Shown here piece by piece: positions 27,175 through 36,911 of a stretch of DNA of 38,431 nt (positions are counted from its first letter, which is position 1; the number at the start of each line of letters is the position of its first letter). The position numbers and the translations under genes are program-made. Origin of the DNA: Methylococcaceae bacterium (GTDB taxonomy: Bacteria; Pseudomonadota; Gammaproteobacteria; Methylococcales; Methylomonadaceae). The stretch lies in assembly GCA_024636875.1 (NCBI GenBank), contig JAGXGJ010000051.1, forward strand, positions 1-38,431, read 5' to 3'. Under the pieces are notes generated by a model. It made no database searches. It saw only the letters and a program-made list of their open reading frames with translations, and was not told the origin of the DNA.

Positions 27175-28890
27175 ATGCTAGTAAACCTTAATATCAATGA
27201 CCTGGCAGTAGTCAAATCACTCGATCTCGACCTGCAGAAAGGCATGTCGGTGCTTACCGGCGAAACCGGTGCTGGTAAATCTATTTTATTAACCGCTTTA
27301 GGCCTTGCACTGGGCGATAGAGCCGATTCCGGCTATGTCCGTCCTGAATGTAAACGCGCCGAAGTTAATCTTGAATTTGATTTGGCCGATGCACCTGGGG
27401 CGCAAGAATGGTTGAAAGAAAATGAACTGGATGATGAGCAAAACTGTTTAATCCGGCGTATTGTCAATCAGGATGGACGCTCAAAAGCTTACATCAACAA
27501 CCGCCCGGTTACCTTGCAGTTTTTACAGGAACTGAGTGAAAAACTTGTTGAGATTCATGGCCAACATGCCCACCTGACGTTGCTAAATAGTGATGAGCAG
27601 CGCCGTTTACTGGACGCCTATGCAAAAAACCAGAGCCTTCTGGATCGGGTAAACGTCTGTTATAAACACTGGCAGCTTGCCCATAAGGAACTCGCAAGCC
27701 TGATTAAAGCCAGCGCAGACCAAACTGAACGCGAAGAATTGCTGCGTTACCAGATCGAAGAATTACAGCAATTGGACCTGGCGAATTTCAGTTATTCTTC
27801 CGTTTCGGAAGAACACAGCAAACTGGCCAATCTGGGGCAGATTTTAAGCACAGGCAAGGCCCAGGTCGATCTGCTCTATGAAGGCGACCCGCAATCGGTC
27901 AATCAAATGCTTAGTCACAGCGTCAGCGAATTGACTTATATTGCCCGGTTCGCACCGGAATTAACGGATATATGCAATCTGTTATCGGAGGCCCAGATTC
28001 AAACAGAAGAAGCCGCCATTCAATTACGCCGTTTTCTCGAATCCCAGGAAGTCGATCCCCAACGTATGGAGGTGCTGGAAAACCAGATTGGTGTTATTCA
28101 GAGCCTTAGCCGCAAACATCACGTTACCCCGGATGAACTGCCTGAACTGGTAGGCATACTTGAAGCTGAACTCGATGGACTGACCCACAGCGGTGAACGC
28201 ATCGAAACGCTAAAAGCCGATACCGCCCAGTTGCTCGCCCAATACGATCAGCTCACTGCGCAACTGTCCGAACAACGCCGTCAAACCGGTCAGAAATTAC
28301 AACAACAGATTTCTACCATGATTAAAGAACTGGGCATGCCGCAAGGCGAGTTTTTGGTTGATATTACCGCTTTGGATACCGATATTCCGAAACTGAACGG
28401 CAGGGATAAAATCGAATTTTTAGTCAGCGCCAATCCCGGACTTCCACCCAAACCGCTGGCTAAAGTAGCTTCAGGGGGTGAATTATCGCGCATCAGTTTG
28501 GCGATTCAGGTTACGACGTCCAATGATAAAACCACGCCTAGCCTCATTTTTGATGAAGTGGATTCAGGTATAGGCGGCGGTGTTGCTGAAATTGTCGGGC
28601 AAAAACTTCGCAGTTTGAGCCACAACCGGCAAGTCATGTGCGTCACTCATTTACCGCAAGTTGCCGCGCAAGCGCATCATCATCTCTATGTTGAAAAGAA
28701 CAACAAAACCGATATAACTTCTTCCCATGTCAGGCTATTGAATGATGAAGAACGCGTTGAAGAAATTGCCCGAATGCTAGGAGGCGTTACCATCACCGTC
28801 AATACGCTGGCGCATGCCAAAGAAATGTTATGTCAATCCACTTCCGGTGCACAACCGGAAGGTACAACCTCAGGAAACCAAAAACAATGA
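27175..28890 (+). CDS. recN: DNA repair protein RecN
   Basis: VLTGETGAGKSILLTALGLALGDRAD; KVASGGELSRISLAIQV; FDEVDSGIGGGVAEIVG. Confidence 0.96.
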   Translation: MLVNLNINDLAVVKSLDLDLQKGMSVLTGETGAGKSILLTALGLALGDRADSGYVRPECKRAEVNLEFDLADAPGAQEWLKENELDDEQNCLIRRIVNQDGRSKAYINNRPVTLQFLQELSEKLVEIHGQHAHLTLLNSDEQRRLLDAYAKNQSLLDRVNVCYKHWQLAHKELASLIKASADQTEREELLRYQIEELQQLDLANFSYSSVSEEHSKLANLGQILSTGKAQVDLLYEGDPQSVNQMLSHSVSELTYIARFAPELTDICNLLSEAQIQTEEAAIQLRRFLESQEVDPQRMEVLENQIGVIQSLSRKHHVTPDELPELVGILEAELDGLTHSGERIETLKADTAQLLAQYDQLTAQLSEQRRQTGQKLQQQISTMIKELGMPQGEFLVDITALDTDIPKLNGRDKIEFLVSANPGLPPKPLAKVASGGELSRISLAIQVTTSNDKTTPSLIFDEVDSGIGGGVAEIVGQKLRSLSHNRQVMCVTHLPQVAAQAHHHLYVEKNNKTDITSSHVRLLNDEERVEEIARMLGGVTITVNTLAHAKEMLCQSTSGAQPEGTTSGNQKQ

Positions 28891-29918
28891 CTCGATTTCC
28901 AGCCGAATGGGAAAAACAATCCGCCGTATTAATCGCCTGGCCGCATATAACAGGCGACTTCAGCAATCGACTAGCAAGTGTAGAACAATCCTACAGCGTT
29001 ATTGCCGATACTATTACCCAATATCAACGACTCATTATCGTCTGCCGGGATGATAGCCATCAGCAACATATTCAAACCTTGATAAGCAATCACGACCATA
29101 TCGACTTCATCCACGCCGCCGTTAATGACATCTGGGTTAGAGATACGGTTTTTCTTAGCGTAAAGCAGGATGGTGAAATTTCACACATCAACTTTCTTTT
29201 CAACGGCTGGGGCGAAAAATACCAGCATCAGAACGACAATGCGCTAAATCACAAGCTGTTAAACGCCAAACCCTTTAAAGGCAATGCCTACAAGGACATC
29301 GATTTTATCCTGGAAGGCGGCAGTGTTGACAGTGACGGTATTGATACTATCCTGACAACCAAACAATGCCTGCTAAACCCCAATAGAAACAAGGGCCTGA
29401 CGCAAGAGGAAATTGAACAGCAACTGTTCCAGCATTTAGGTACGAAGCGGGTATTCTGGCTGGATCAGGAAAATCTGTCCGGTGATGATACCGATGCCCA
29501 CATCGACACCCTGGCCCGTTTCTGTTCAGCCAATACCATTGCCTATACCAGTTGCGACGATGCTGATGACCTGCACTATACGAACTTGAAATACATGGAA
29601 AGACAATTACAGGAATTCAGAACCCAGGAAAGTGATCCGTATCATTTAGTCCCGTTGCCGCTGCCAAAACCGATATATGATGAAGAAGGACAGCAATTAC
29701 CCGCCAATTACGCCAACTTTTTGATCATCAATCATGCTGTCATGGTTCCGGCCTATGGTGATCCGATGGACGAAATCGCTCTGCAACGATTGGCTGAGTG
29801 TTTTCCTCAGCATGAAATCATCCCGATACCTTGCGGGCCGCTGGTGTATCAATACGGCAGTTTGCATTGCATGACCATGCAGTTTCCTGAAGGGATTGTG
29901 GGGGTTGTTGGTTTATAA
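28887..29918 (+). CDS. aguA: agmatine deiminase / peptidyl-arginine deiminase family
   Basis: MTRFPAEWEKQSAVLIAWPH, WVRDTVFL, ILEGGSVDSDG, DAHIDTLARF; ATGA overlap with recN. Confidence 0.88.
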   Translation: MTRFPAEWEKQSAVLIAWPHITGDFSNRLASVEQSYSVIADTITQYQRLIIVCRDDSHQQHIQTLISNHDHIDFIHAAVNDIWVRDTVFLSVKQDGEISHINFLFNGWGEKYQHQNDNALNHKLLNAKPFKGNAYKDIDFILEGGSVDSDGIDTILTTKQCLLNPNRNKGLTQEEIEQQLFQHLGTKRVFWLDQENLSGDDTDAHIDTLARFCSANTIAYTSCDDADDLHYTNLKYMERQLQEFRTQESDPYHLVPLPLPKPIYDEEGQQLPANYANFLIINHAVMVPAYGDPMDEIALQRLAECFPQHEIIPIPCGPLVYQYGSLHCMTMQFPEGIVGVVGL

Positions 29919-30125
29919 AGCGCTGAATGGATTTGTGCTGGACGGGTTTTGTAAACCCCGCCCAGCACTATTGAAAGGACTATTGAATTCACTGATGAAG
30001 TAAGCGCATCTGAGCTAAAAGCTGTTGCGAAAGCACTCAAAATACTCGATACTTCAAATTTGACTGGCCTGGTCCAAAAGCAGAATAACCAGACCGGGGT
30101 CAAAACTTTTGGAGGCTACTAATTT

Positions 30126-30425
30126 ATGAAAAAAACGATTTTTTTAGGATTGTCCCTGGCTGTCATAGGGTTAAATCCTGTTATTGTATCTGCTGTAACC
30201 GACAGCAAATACCCGGCCGCAGATTTCGAGCCCAGCGTTATATACATTGATAAGGATGTAGTGGCTAAAGGTCAGTCTCAAAATGAATCCGACCCAAAAT
30301 ACCCGGCTTCAAACTTCACTCCTACCGTTATCTTTGTTGACGAGCAGTTAATCGATCAATCTCAAGCTGAATCTGATCCAAAATATCCCGCTGCCTACTT
30401 CAAGCCAAAAGTTATTTATCCGTGA
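30126..30425 (+). CDS. small predicted secreted protein with three imperfect repeats of a (S)DxKYPAxxFxPxVI(Y/F) motif
   Basis: Signal-peptide-like N-terminus MKKTIFLGLSLAVIGLNPVIVSA; repeats DSKYPAADFEPSVIY, DPKYPASNFTPTVIF, DPKYPAAYFKPKVIY; RBS GGAGG upstream. Confidence 0.75.
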   Translation: MKKTIFLGLSLAVIGLNPVIVSAVTDSKYPAADFEPSVIYIDKDVVAKGQSQNESDPKYPASNFTPTVIFVDEQLIDQSQAESDPKYPAAYFKPKVIYP

Positions 30426-30509
30426 TTTATTGCTGATTATAAATTGACAAAAATGGGGATAAATTTTCTATTATATTGATTTAGGTGTTGCAGTTCTTAA
30501 AGCTTATCA

Positions 30510-31124
30510 ATGAATAAAACATGGTTAACGATATTTTTTTCGGTACTGATATGGTCAGTTATAAATCCAAAAGATTATCTGACCTGGTTGCTTGAAACAG
30601 CGCCGGCAACAATTGCATTTATTGTTCTGATAGCGACTCGTTCACGATTTCCACTAACAAATCTGGCTTATGCTTTGATCCTGTTTCACAGCATCTTATT
30701 AATGATAGGCGGGCATTACACTTACGCAGAAGTTCCTCTGTTTGACTGGATTAAGAACCTATTTAATCTTGAACGCAATAATTACGATAAACTTGCACAT
30801 TTTGCACAAGGTTTTGTACCTGCAATCATTGCCCGGGAAATCATAATCAGAAACCATGTTGTAACTAATACAAGTTGGCTTAATTTTTTCGTTATCTGCA
30901 TCTGCCTGGCAATCAGTGCCTTTTACGAGCTTATAGAATGGTGTGTTGCGATAGTAAGCAAGGAAGCCGCTGATGCATTTTTAGGCACTCAGGGCTACAT
31001 TTGGGATACGCAATCAGATATGGCCTATGCGTTATTGGGTGCAATGGTAGCGCTAGTTTCCTTAAACCGCACTCATGACAGACTAATTAGCAAGTTAATC
31101 ACTAAACCTCGGTCATTCAATTAA
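30510..31124 (+). CDS. DUF2238 / YjdF-like membrane protein
   Basis: YDKLAHFAQGFVPAIIAREIIIR, SAFYELIEWCVAIVSKEAADAFLGTQGYIWDTQSDM. Confidence 0.88.
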   Translation: MNKTWLTIFFSVLIWSVINPKDYLTWLLETAPATIAFIVLIATRSRFPLTNLAYALILFHSILLMIGGHYTYAEVPLFDWIKNLFNLERNNYDKLAHFAQGFVPAIIAREIIIRNHVVTNTSWLNFFVICICLAISAFYELIEWCVAIVSKEAADAFLGTQGYIWDTQSDMAYALLGAMVALVSLNRTHDRLISKLITKPRSFN

Positions 31125-31259
31125 AATCGCTCGAAAAAATATACCACCACAGCTTCACAGAGTATAAAGAAGAGTAATCTGTGAATCTGTGGCGGCTTGC
31201 GGCCGTAATGCCGGACAACGAAACAGCTGTTGCCCGACCTGCAAGGCTTACTTCAGCCA

Positions 31260-32522
31260 TCACTGTTTGGGGGCATTGGACACGAAGCAGTAACCCTTCG
31301 GAACGACGGTGATGCCGGATTCAGAGACTGTGAAGCGGGCTGCGTCTGCGTTGGGATCAAACCCGATCCTCTCGCCGGACGGAACCTGTACGTTTTTGTC
31401 GATGATGCAGCGTCTCAAGTGAGCACCCGCTCCCACATGCACGCCGTCAAACAGGATAGAATCTTCGACTACGGCATCTTCATCAACCCGGACTTGAGGA
31501 AACAGTATCGAATGCCTGACCGTACCGCCGGAGATTACCGTCCCGTTGTTTATTAGAGAATTGACAAGTTGCCCTTCTTGTCCGAGAGATCCCGGGGCCA
31601 TGCGGGCAGGCGGATTTTGTCCGTGGTAGGTGCGTATAGGCCAATCGGATTGATACAGGTTCAGAGGCGGGACCGGCGCGAGCAGATCCATGTTTGCAGT
31701 GTAATATGAATCTATCGTGCCGACATCGCGCCAGTAACGGTCTGGCGAGACGCGTCCGGCTTCTCCGCCAAACCGGTAAGCACAAACACAATGGGTCTCA
31801 ATGAGTCGCGGAATGATGTCCTTGCCGAAATCATTGCTTGCTGCTGCGAGACCATGGTCGGCTTGCAATTCTCGCCTGAGCAGGTCCATATTGAAAATGT
31901 AGATGCCCATTGATGCCAGCGCATAATGCGGATCGTTCGGCAGGGGCCCGGGATTTTTCGGCTTCTCTTGGAACTTGCGAATTTGCTGTGCGTCATCAAC
32001 CGACATGATGCCAAAAGAACTGGCACTTGCGAGCGGCACTGGCATGCAGGCTACCGTTAGCCCTGCTTTCTGGTCAAGGTGAAACTGGAGCATTGCGGCA
32101 TAGTCCATCCGGTAAATGTGGTCTCCAGCCAGAATCAACACATAGCTCGCATTGCTGCGATCCAGCAGATACAGGTTCTGGCGGATGGCGTCGGCCGTCC
32201 CTGCATACCAGGATTCGCCGGTTCGCATCTGCGGCGGAACGGGCGTGATATATTCGGATATTTCCGGGTTGTAGATGGACCAGCCATCGCGCAGATGTTT
32301 TTGCAGCGAGTGTGACTTGTATTGAGTCAGCACCAGCACACGCCGAAATCCGGAGTGCAGACAGTTGGTCAGTGTGAAATCGATAATCCGGTAATTGCCA
32401 CCGAAAGGCACAGCCGGCTTGGCCCGGTCCGCCGTCAGAGGATGCAGGCGCGAACCCACACCGCCGGCCAGGATAATGGTAAGGGTTTTATCGAGCATCC
32501 GTCGTCTCATCTGTTCAATCAA
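31260..32522 (-). CDS. glgC: glucose-1-phosphate adenylyltransferase
   Basis: IILAGGVGSRLHPLTADRAKPAVPFGGNYRIIDFTLTNCLHSG; ILAGDHIYRMDY; DVGTIDSYYTANMDL. Confidence 0.96.
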   Translation of the reverse strand: MIEQMRRRMLDKTLTIILAGGVGSRLHPLTADRAKPAVPFGGNYRIIDFTLTNCLHSGFRRVLVLTQYKSHSLQKHLRDGWSIYNPEISEYITPVPPQMRTGESWYAGTADAIRQNLYLLDRSNASYVLILAGDHIYRMDYAAMLQFHLDQKAGLTVACMPVPLASASSFGIMSVDDAQQIRKFQEKPKNPGPLPNDPHYALASMGIYIFNMDLLRRELQADHGLAAASNDFGKDIIPRLIETHCVCAYRFGGEAGRVSPDRYWRDVGTIDSYYTANMDLLAPVPPLNLYQSDWPIRTYHGQNPPARMAPGSLGQEGQLVNSLINNGTVISGGTVRHSILFPQVRVDEDAVVEDSILFDGVHVGAGAHLRRCIIDKNVQVPSGERIGFDPNADAARFTVSESGITVVPKGYCFVSNAPKQ

Positions 32523-32687
32523 TAAGCATCATATTTCCCTTCAGGAGGAAAGCATTCCAAACAGTTTTATTTACTTGTGTCGAGCGCTTCCGTATCGCTG
32601 TCTCAAATCTCCCTCGCTTTCAAACGAAAGCACTTCTTATTTATGGCCGTAATCCTTAAAATGCGCTTCGATCGAACACATATACAG

Positions 32688-32798
32688 TATAGAGTCCGAC
32701 GTTGGTAAAGCGACACAAAGTCCCCTCTCCCTTTGGGAGAGGGTTAGGGTGAGGGTGAGGGTATTTCAAAGGTCGCTTTACCAACCTTGGCTCCTATA
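32688..32798 (+). repeat. MITE-like element copy 3 (111 bp; one extra 6-bp TGAGGG-type unit)
   Basis: Same termini as copies 1 and 2; contains GGGAGAGGGTTAGGGTGAGGGTGAGGG. Confidence 0.88.
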
Positions 32799-33136
32799 GC
32801 AACAAGTAGGAAAGTATTAAAGCCATCATAATTTTCTCCCCAAGTATGTGAATAATGATAACGCCGGACAATCACCACGACAATAAAATATTGGCATTAT
32901 TTATGCCATAAGCTGACTGTTTCACTTGGTTATTGCTAGCTCAGAGCAGCCGCGTTATTCCAGCAATTACCCAATTATCATAAGTCTGGATTTTCCGTAA
33001 ACTGTGAACCAAAATAGAGTTCTAGACTGCCGGCCTGCCCCAAACCAGTGCATATTGGAACTGGAGCGAAGCAGGCTAAGACAGTCATTACGCCGGTATC
33101 TATTACATTCCTGTAACCGAGTTGTCTCAGTATCCT

Positions 33137-33871
33137 TTAACAGCCTTCATCATGAGTAAACCTGACGCTTTCCTCAGCTGAACGCCCCAGCGCTTTAGCA
33201 AACCAGGGCGGGGGAGCCGCAAATACTTTCTGAAATTCCTTCAATTGATCTTCTGCTTCGGTTACCTCCGGAATCTTGATCGGGTAGATATCGGCGCGTA
33301 TCACTTTAGCCGCAGCCGGCCCACCGATAGATTGCACGAACAGAACATGGCAGTCTTTAATCAGATTGGCACGAAACAGGTTTCTATCTTCGCTGCTGTC
33401 GGCTTCAATAGTTGATCTTATATCAACCAGTTTGCAATCATCCTGTGATAACTGATAAACCAGAAAACGTATGCAGGAACCAAAATGCCCGTTAATCAAC
33501 GCGCCACTGTTGGAACCTATGGCGACGCGGATAGAATCGGGCATGTCGCCATCCCTGTAAGGTAATATCTCCGGCAGGTCTTCATCTTCAGCTTCGTCGC
33601 CCCACAGATAACGCACTGCCAGTTTGATATTGGCAAGACCGATGCCTATGTCTTCGCCATCTTCTTCTCCATCCAGACTGCCCAAGCCGGTTTTAAGATT
33701 GGTGACAGTGATGGATTTTAATTTTTCATCATCCAGGGGTGAGCCTATTCGCTCATGTAATATTCCCAGAAGCTTGGGTATATCAATACCAGGCAGGATG
33801 CGCGATGCCAGAGCGATGCGCAAGGCCAGTTCACGGGGCAATGCTTCCATTTCAATCTCCTGATTTAACAA
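33137..33871 (-). CDS. dinitrogenase iron-molybdenum cofactor biosynthesis/NafY-NifX-like protein
   Basis: C-terminal VAIGSNSGALINGHFGSCIRFLVYQLSQDDCKLVDIR... as in NifX/NafY; long N-terminal domain. Confidence 0.72.
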   Translation of the reverse strand: MLNQEIEMEALPRELALRIALASRILPGIDIPKLLGILHERIGSPLDDEKLKSITVTNLKTGLGSLDGEEDGEDIGIGLANIKLAVRYLWGDEAEDEDLPEILPYRDGDMPDSIRVAIGSNSGALINGHFGSCIRFLVYQLSQDDCKLVDIRSTIEADSSEDRNLFRANLIKDCHVLFVQSIGGPAAAKVIRADIYPIKIPEVTEAEDQLKEFQKVFAAPPPWFAKALGRSAEESVRFTHDEGC

Positions 33872-34304
33872 GCTTGGATAGTAGTTTAAGTATCTTTCTG
33901 GTGGAGGCTAAATCCAGCGCAGTAAAATCGTCGTGCGTTTTAAGGTCCGGATCAGCGTCAGCCGCTAATAGTTGTTCAACAACGGTTTCTCTGCCACTGG
34001 ATGCCGCAAAAATCAGGGCAGTAGCGCCAGAAGCGGAATTTTGATGATTAATTTCGACTCCTGCATGAATCAGTGCATCGATACACTCGCTGTTTTCAGC
34101 ATAACAAGCTACCCACAATGCGTTATTACCATAGTGATCCATAACATCCGTCGCTGCATTTTGCTCAAGCAAAAAATGAACAACGTCGCCACGGCCTTGC
34201 TGACTGGCTAAAATTAAAGGATAAATGCCGGCATTGTTCTTTAAAACCGGTTGGGCTACCGAGAAATAGTTATTTTGTAACCAGTCCCATATTTCTGGCT
34301 TCAT
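33852..34304 (-). CDS. ankyrin repeat protein
   Basis: YPLILASQQGRGDVVHFLLEQNAATDVMDHYGNNALWVACYAENSECIDALIHAGVEINHQNSASGATALIFAASSGRETVVEQLLAADAD. Confidence 0.88.
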   Translation of the reverse strand: MKPEIWDWLQNNYFSVAQPVLKNNAGIYPLILASQQGRGDVVHFLLEQNAATDVMDHYGNNALWVACYAENSECIDALIHAGVEINHQNSASGATALIFAASSGRETVVEQLLAADADPDLKTHDDFTALDLASTRKILKLLSKLVKSGD

Positions 34305-34612
34305 TATGCTTCCTGATGTTTATCTTTCCAGCTGGAATAGCCCCCTTCCAGGCTGTAAACATGCTTGAAGCCGAAATCGCTAAAAAACTCGGCAAGATGC
34401 TCGCTGGCATGGCCGTAATAACAATAAATCAACAAACTGCGTTGTTTATCGCCGCGTTTGACTAAAGAATGTTTCAAGCCTTCATGAACATGCAGGGCAT
34501 CTTCTAAATGCCCTGCCCTATAATCTTTCAAGTCCCGGCAGTCCAGAATCATGGGTTTTGATTCCTCAATCAGTTTTTCAGAATCGGCAATGGAGATAAT
34601 TTTGTATTTCAT
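34304..34612 (-). CDS. rhodanese-like domain protein
   Basis: MILDCRDLKDYRAGHLEDALHV; LLIYCYYGHASEHLAEFFSDFGFKHVYSLEGGYSSW. Confidence 0.88.
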   Translation of the reverse strand: MKYKIISIADSEKLIEESKPMILDCRDLKDYRAGHLEDALHVHEGLKHSLVKRGDKQRSLLIYCYYGHASEHLAEFFSDFGFKHVYSLEGGYSSWKDKHQEA

Positions 34613-35181
34613 CGTAGCGTTTATGACTTCTGAAAGTCATCCCTCAAAATGGCAAAATTGTAGTAAAACTGACAATAAAATAGATTTTGTTGCCTGGTAT
34701 GTAGCGATCAGCCATCTAGTCGCTCTATTTTATGGAATTAAGACACACTGGAGTAATCAAGCAAATTATTTGCCAACATACTGAATAGCGCGTGTTTTAA
34801 AGGATTGACTAGATTGGCAAACAAAAAAAAAGCGCCCTAGCCGAGAAAGTAGGACGCCAAAGGTACCAAGCCCAGGAGAGCACAATAAAAAAACAGTAAC
34901 TGCAAAAAATATAAAGCATTAATAATGCCAACGACTAATACCGTGATACTTCAAACATCGCGATAAAATGTGCCGAGGTACAATATGGGCCTACTTCGTC
35001 AGTGCACAGTATGGCCATGAGCTGGTTTGAGCGATAGACAATACGGCTCCTGTTTATTTTTCGACCAGTTTTCATTTTTCTTGCCCAGAGAAAGAATCCA
35101 GTCCGCCAACTGTTTGGTCTCCTCTGCATTGACCGCGGTTGTGGCGGCATATAGGCTATTTATGCTTATGTGTGTCCTGAC

Positions 35182-36894
35182 TTAGTGTTTTTCTGCAGAT
35201 TTCCCCAGATCCATGCCCCGGAAAATTGAGCAGCGTTTGAATACCTCCAATGTCGGCGCTACTTTTTTGTGTTGACAAAACTTCGCGACCAGCTTGGCAA
35301 GTCCTTTAATATCGCGGCCCGTTGCTTCCGGGAAGGTTTCCACTAATTGATTGATCAAATAAGCATCAACATCCAGAGCGAATTGCTCGATCATCACCTG
35401 CCAAATCCGTCTGCGTGCCTCACTGTCCGGCGGATAATACTTGATCAGGGCGATACAGCGGGAAACAATCGCTTCATCAATGTCATCAACACGATTAGTC
35501 GTCAAAAACAGCAAGCCGTTAAAATATTCAAGCACCCTCAAAAATACCCCGACCACGGCATTCATGGCGATGTTGTTATCGCGGCGCTTGATGTAGACAT
35601 CCGCCTCGTCAATCAGCATCACGGCGCCCCAGCGCTGAGCGCGGGTTAAGACATCTTTCAAGGCTTTTTCCATTTCCACTACATTGAGCCCCAGTTGTCC
35701 GGAATGGACGCGGTACAACGGACGCTTGATAATTTCGGAATAGACTTCGGCAGTCAACGTCTTACCGACGCCTGCAGGTCCTGCGCACAACACGGTTGTT
35801 CCTCCAGACTTGCCTTCAACAATATCATCCATCAAGACATCCATTTCGGCGGTCAGAATGTCAATCAAATCGATCTGTTCTTCACGCAGAACCAATTTTT
35901 GCTTCAATTCCGGCTGGTATCGATAAGGCTTGATGTCATTGACATGAACCCATAAATGATGATGCAGTTCCAGATGAAACATCAGCAAATAGCAATGTAC
36001 CGGCAGTTCGGTAAACAAACCTTTGGGTATTTGGGTTTGCGATGCCTCAACTTCATTTTCGACCTTGCAGTCATAGCGATTACTTTTAGCGGCTTTGCGC
36101 AAATATTTGGCAAGAATGTCGCCTTTGGCATCGACAGTCAAGGCGCGCTCGCTCAGAATACTTTCATCACAAACCAGGCATGCAGCTCCGCCTTCTGTCG
36201 ACAAAACCACGACATCTTTACGCGCCCAGTCGGTGCTGCGATGCGAAGCCGTGGGATCTTCAGCATAAAACCCGGTGCCTTTTCCGGAAAACTGTGCGCC
36301 GGACTGTCCGCACCATTCGAAATATCGTCCTGCTGCGTCGTCATAAGTTCTGATCAGTTCAGGCGTTTCTTTAAGAAAGCCTTTAGCTGCAAAAATTTCG
36401 GTAACCGTTTTATCGGCAATGTCCCGCGCGCGGATAGTGAGGGTTGAAATTGCCACTTTGCCTTTGGCGTTGGCTTTAAGCTCAAGCGTGACGCGTCCGG
36501 TTTCTTCCTCGCCCGAAGGCGTAAAGTCCAGCCGGGTAACTACGTAGGCCATGGGTTTTCCGGCCACGTTGGCCTGGAATAACCAGCCGCGTATGGCGTT
36601 ATTGATCATATAACGGGCAAGCGCCGGCAGCAGCATTTCCAGGTCATCTTCTTCAAACCTGACCGTATCATCGTTCATCGCTTTTTGCAGGGTTGACAGC
36701 TGCGCGGCATGACCCTGCATTTGCTTCCCTGCATTCTTGTACAAAAGCTGCAAAAAGCTGAGCTCGGTATTGGACAGTTGCCTGAAGGGTACTTCGGCTT
36801 TATTGCCAAAACGCAGTTGATCTTTCAAGGCTGACAGTCCCGGGAATTCATCAACCATTGTTTCTACATACTTGCGTTCAATCTGAAGTTTCAT
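35182..36894 (-). CDS. AAA+ ATPase, unknown function
   Basis: VLCAGPAGVGKTLTAEVYSEIIKRPLYRV, AVMLIDEADVYI, LLFLTTNRVDDIDEAIVSR; long uncharacterised N-terminal region. Confidence 0.85.
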   Translation of the reverse strand: MKLQIERKYVETMVDEFPGLSALKDQLRFGNKAEVPFRQLSNTELSFLQLLYKNAGKQMQGHAAQLSTLQKAMNDDTVRFEEDDLEMLLPALARYMINNAIRGWLFQANVAGKPMAYVVTRLDFTPSGEEETGRVTLELKANAKGKVAISTLTIRARDIADKTVTEIFAAKGFLKETPELIRTYDDAAGRYFEWCGQSGAQFSGKGTGFYAEDPTASHRSTDWARKDVVVLSTEGGAACLVCDESILSERALTVDAKGDILAKYLRKAAKSNRYDCKVENEVEASQTQIPKGLFTELPVHCYLLMFHLELHHHLWVHVNDIKPYRYQPELKQKLVLREEQIDLIDILTAEMDVLMDDIVEGKSGGTTVLCAGPAGVGKTLTAEVYSEIIKRPLYRVHSGQLGLNVVEMEKALKDVLTRAQRWGAVMLIDEADVYIKRRDNNIAMNAVVGVFLRVLEYFNGLLFLTTNRVDDIDEAIVSRCIALIKYYPPDSEARRRIWQVMIEQFALDVDAYLINQLVETFPEATGRDIKGLAKLVAKFCQHKKVAPTLEVFKRCSIFRGMDLGKSAEKH

Positions 36895-36911
36895 AGGTCT
36901 TCTAAAAATTC

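Noticed and set aside
29935-29966. GTGCTGGACGGGTTTTGTAAACCCCGCCCAGCAC hairpin after the agmatine deiminase gene as a rho-independent terminator
   Set aside because: Good stem but no following T-run; left as a hairpin of unknown role.
31483-32026. Overlapping ORFs in alternative frames of glgC
   Set aside because: High-GC alternative-frame ORFs within a confidently assigned gene.
5812-32798. Repeated ~105-bp units as a possible CRISPR
   Set aside because: Copies are dispersed over 32 kb with inverted-repeat ends and no regular spacers or cas genes.
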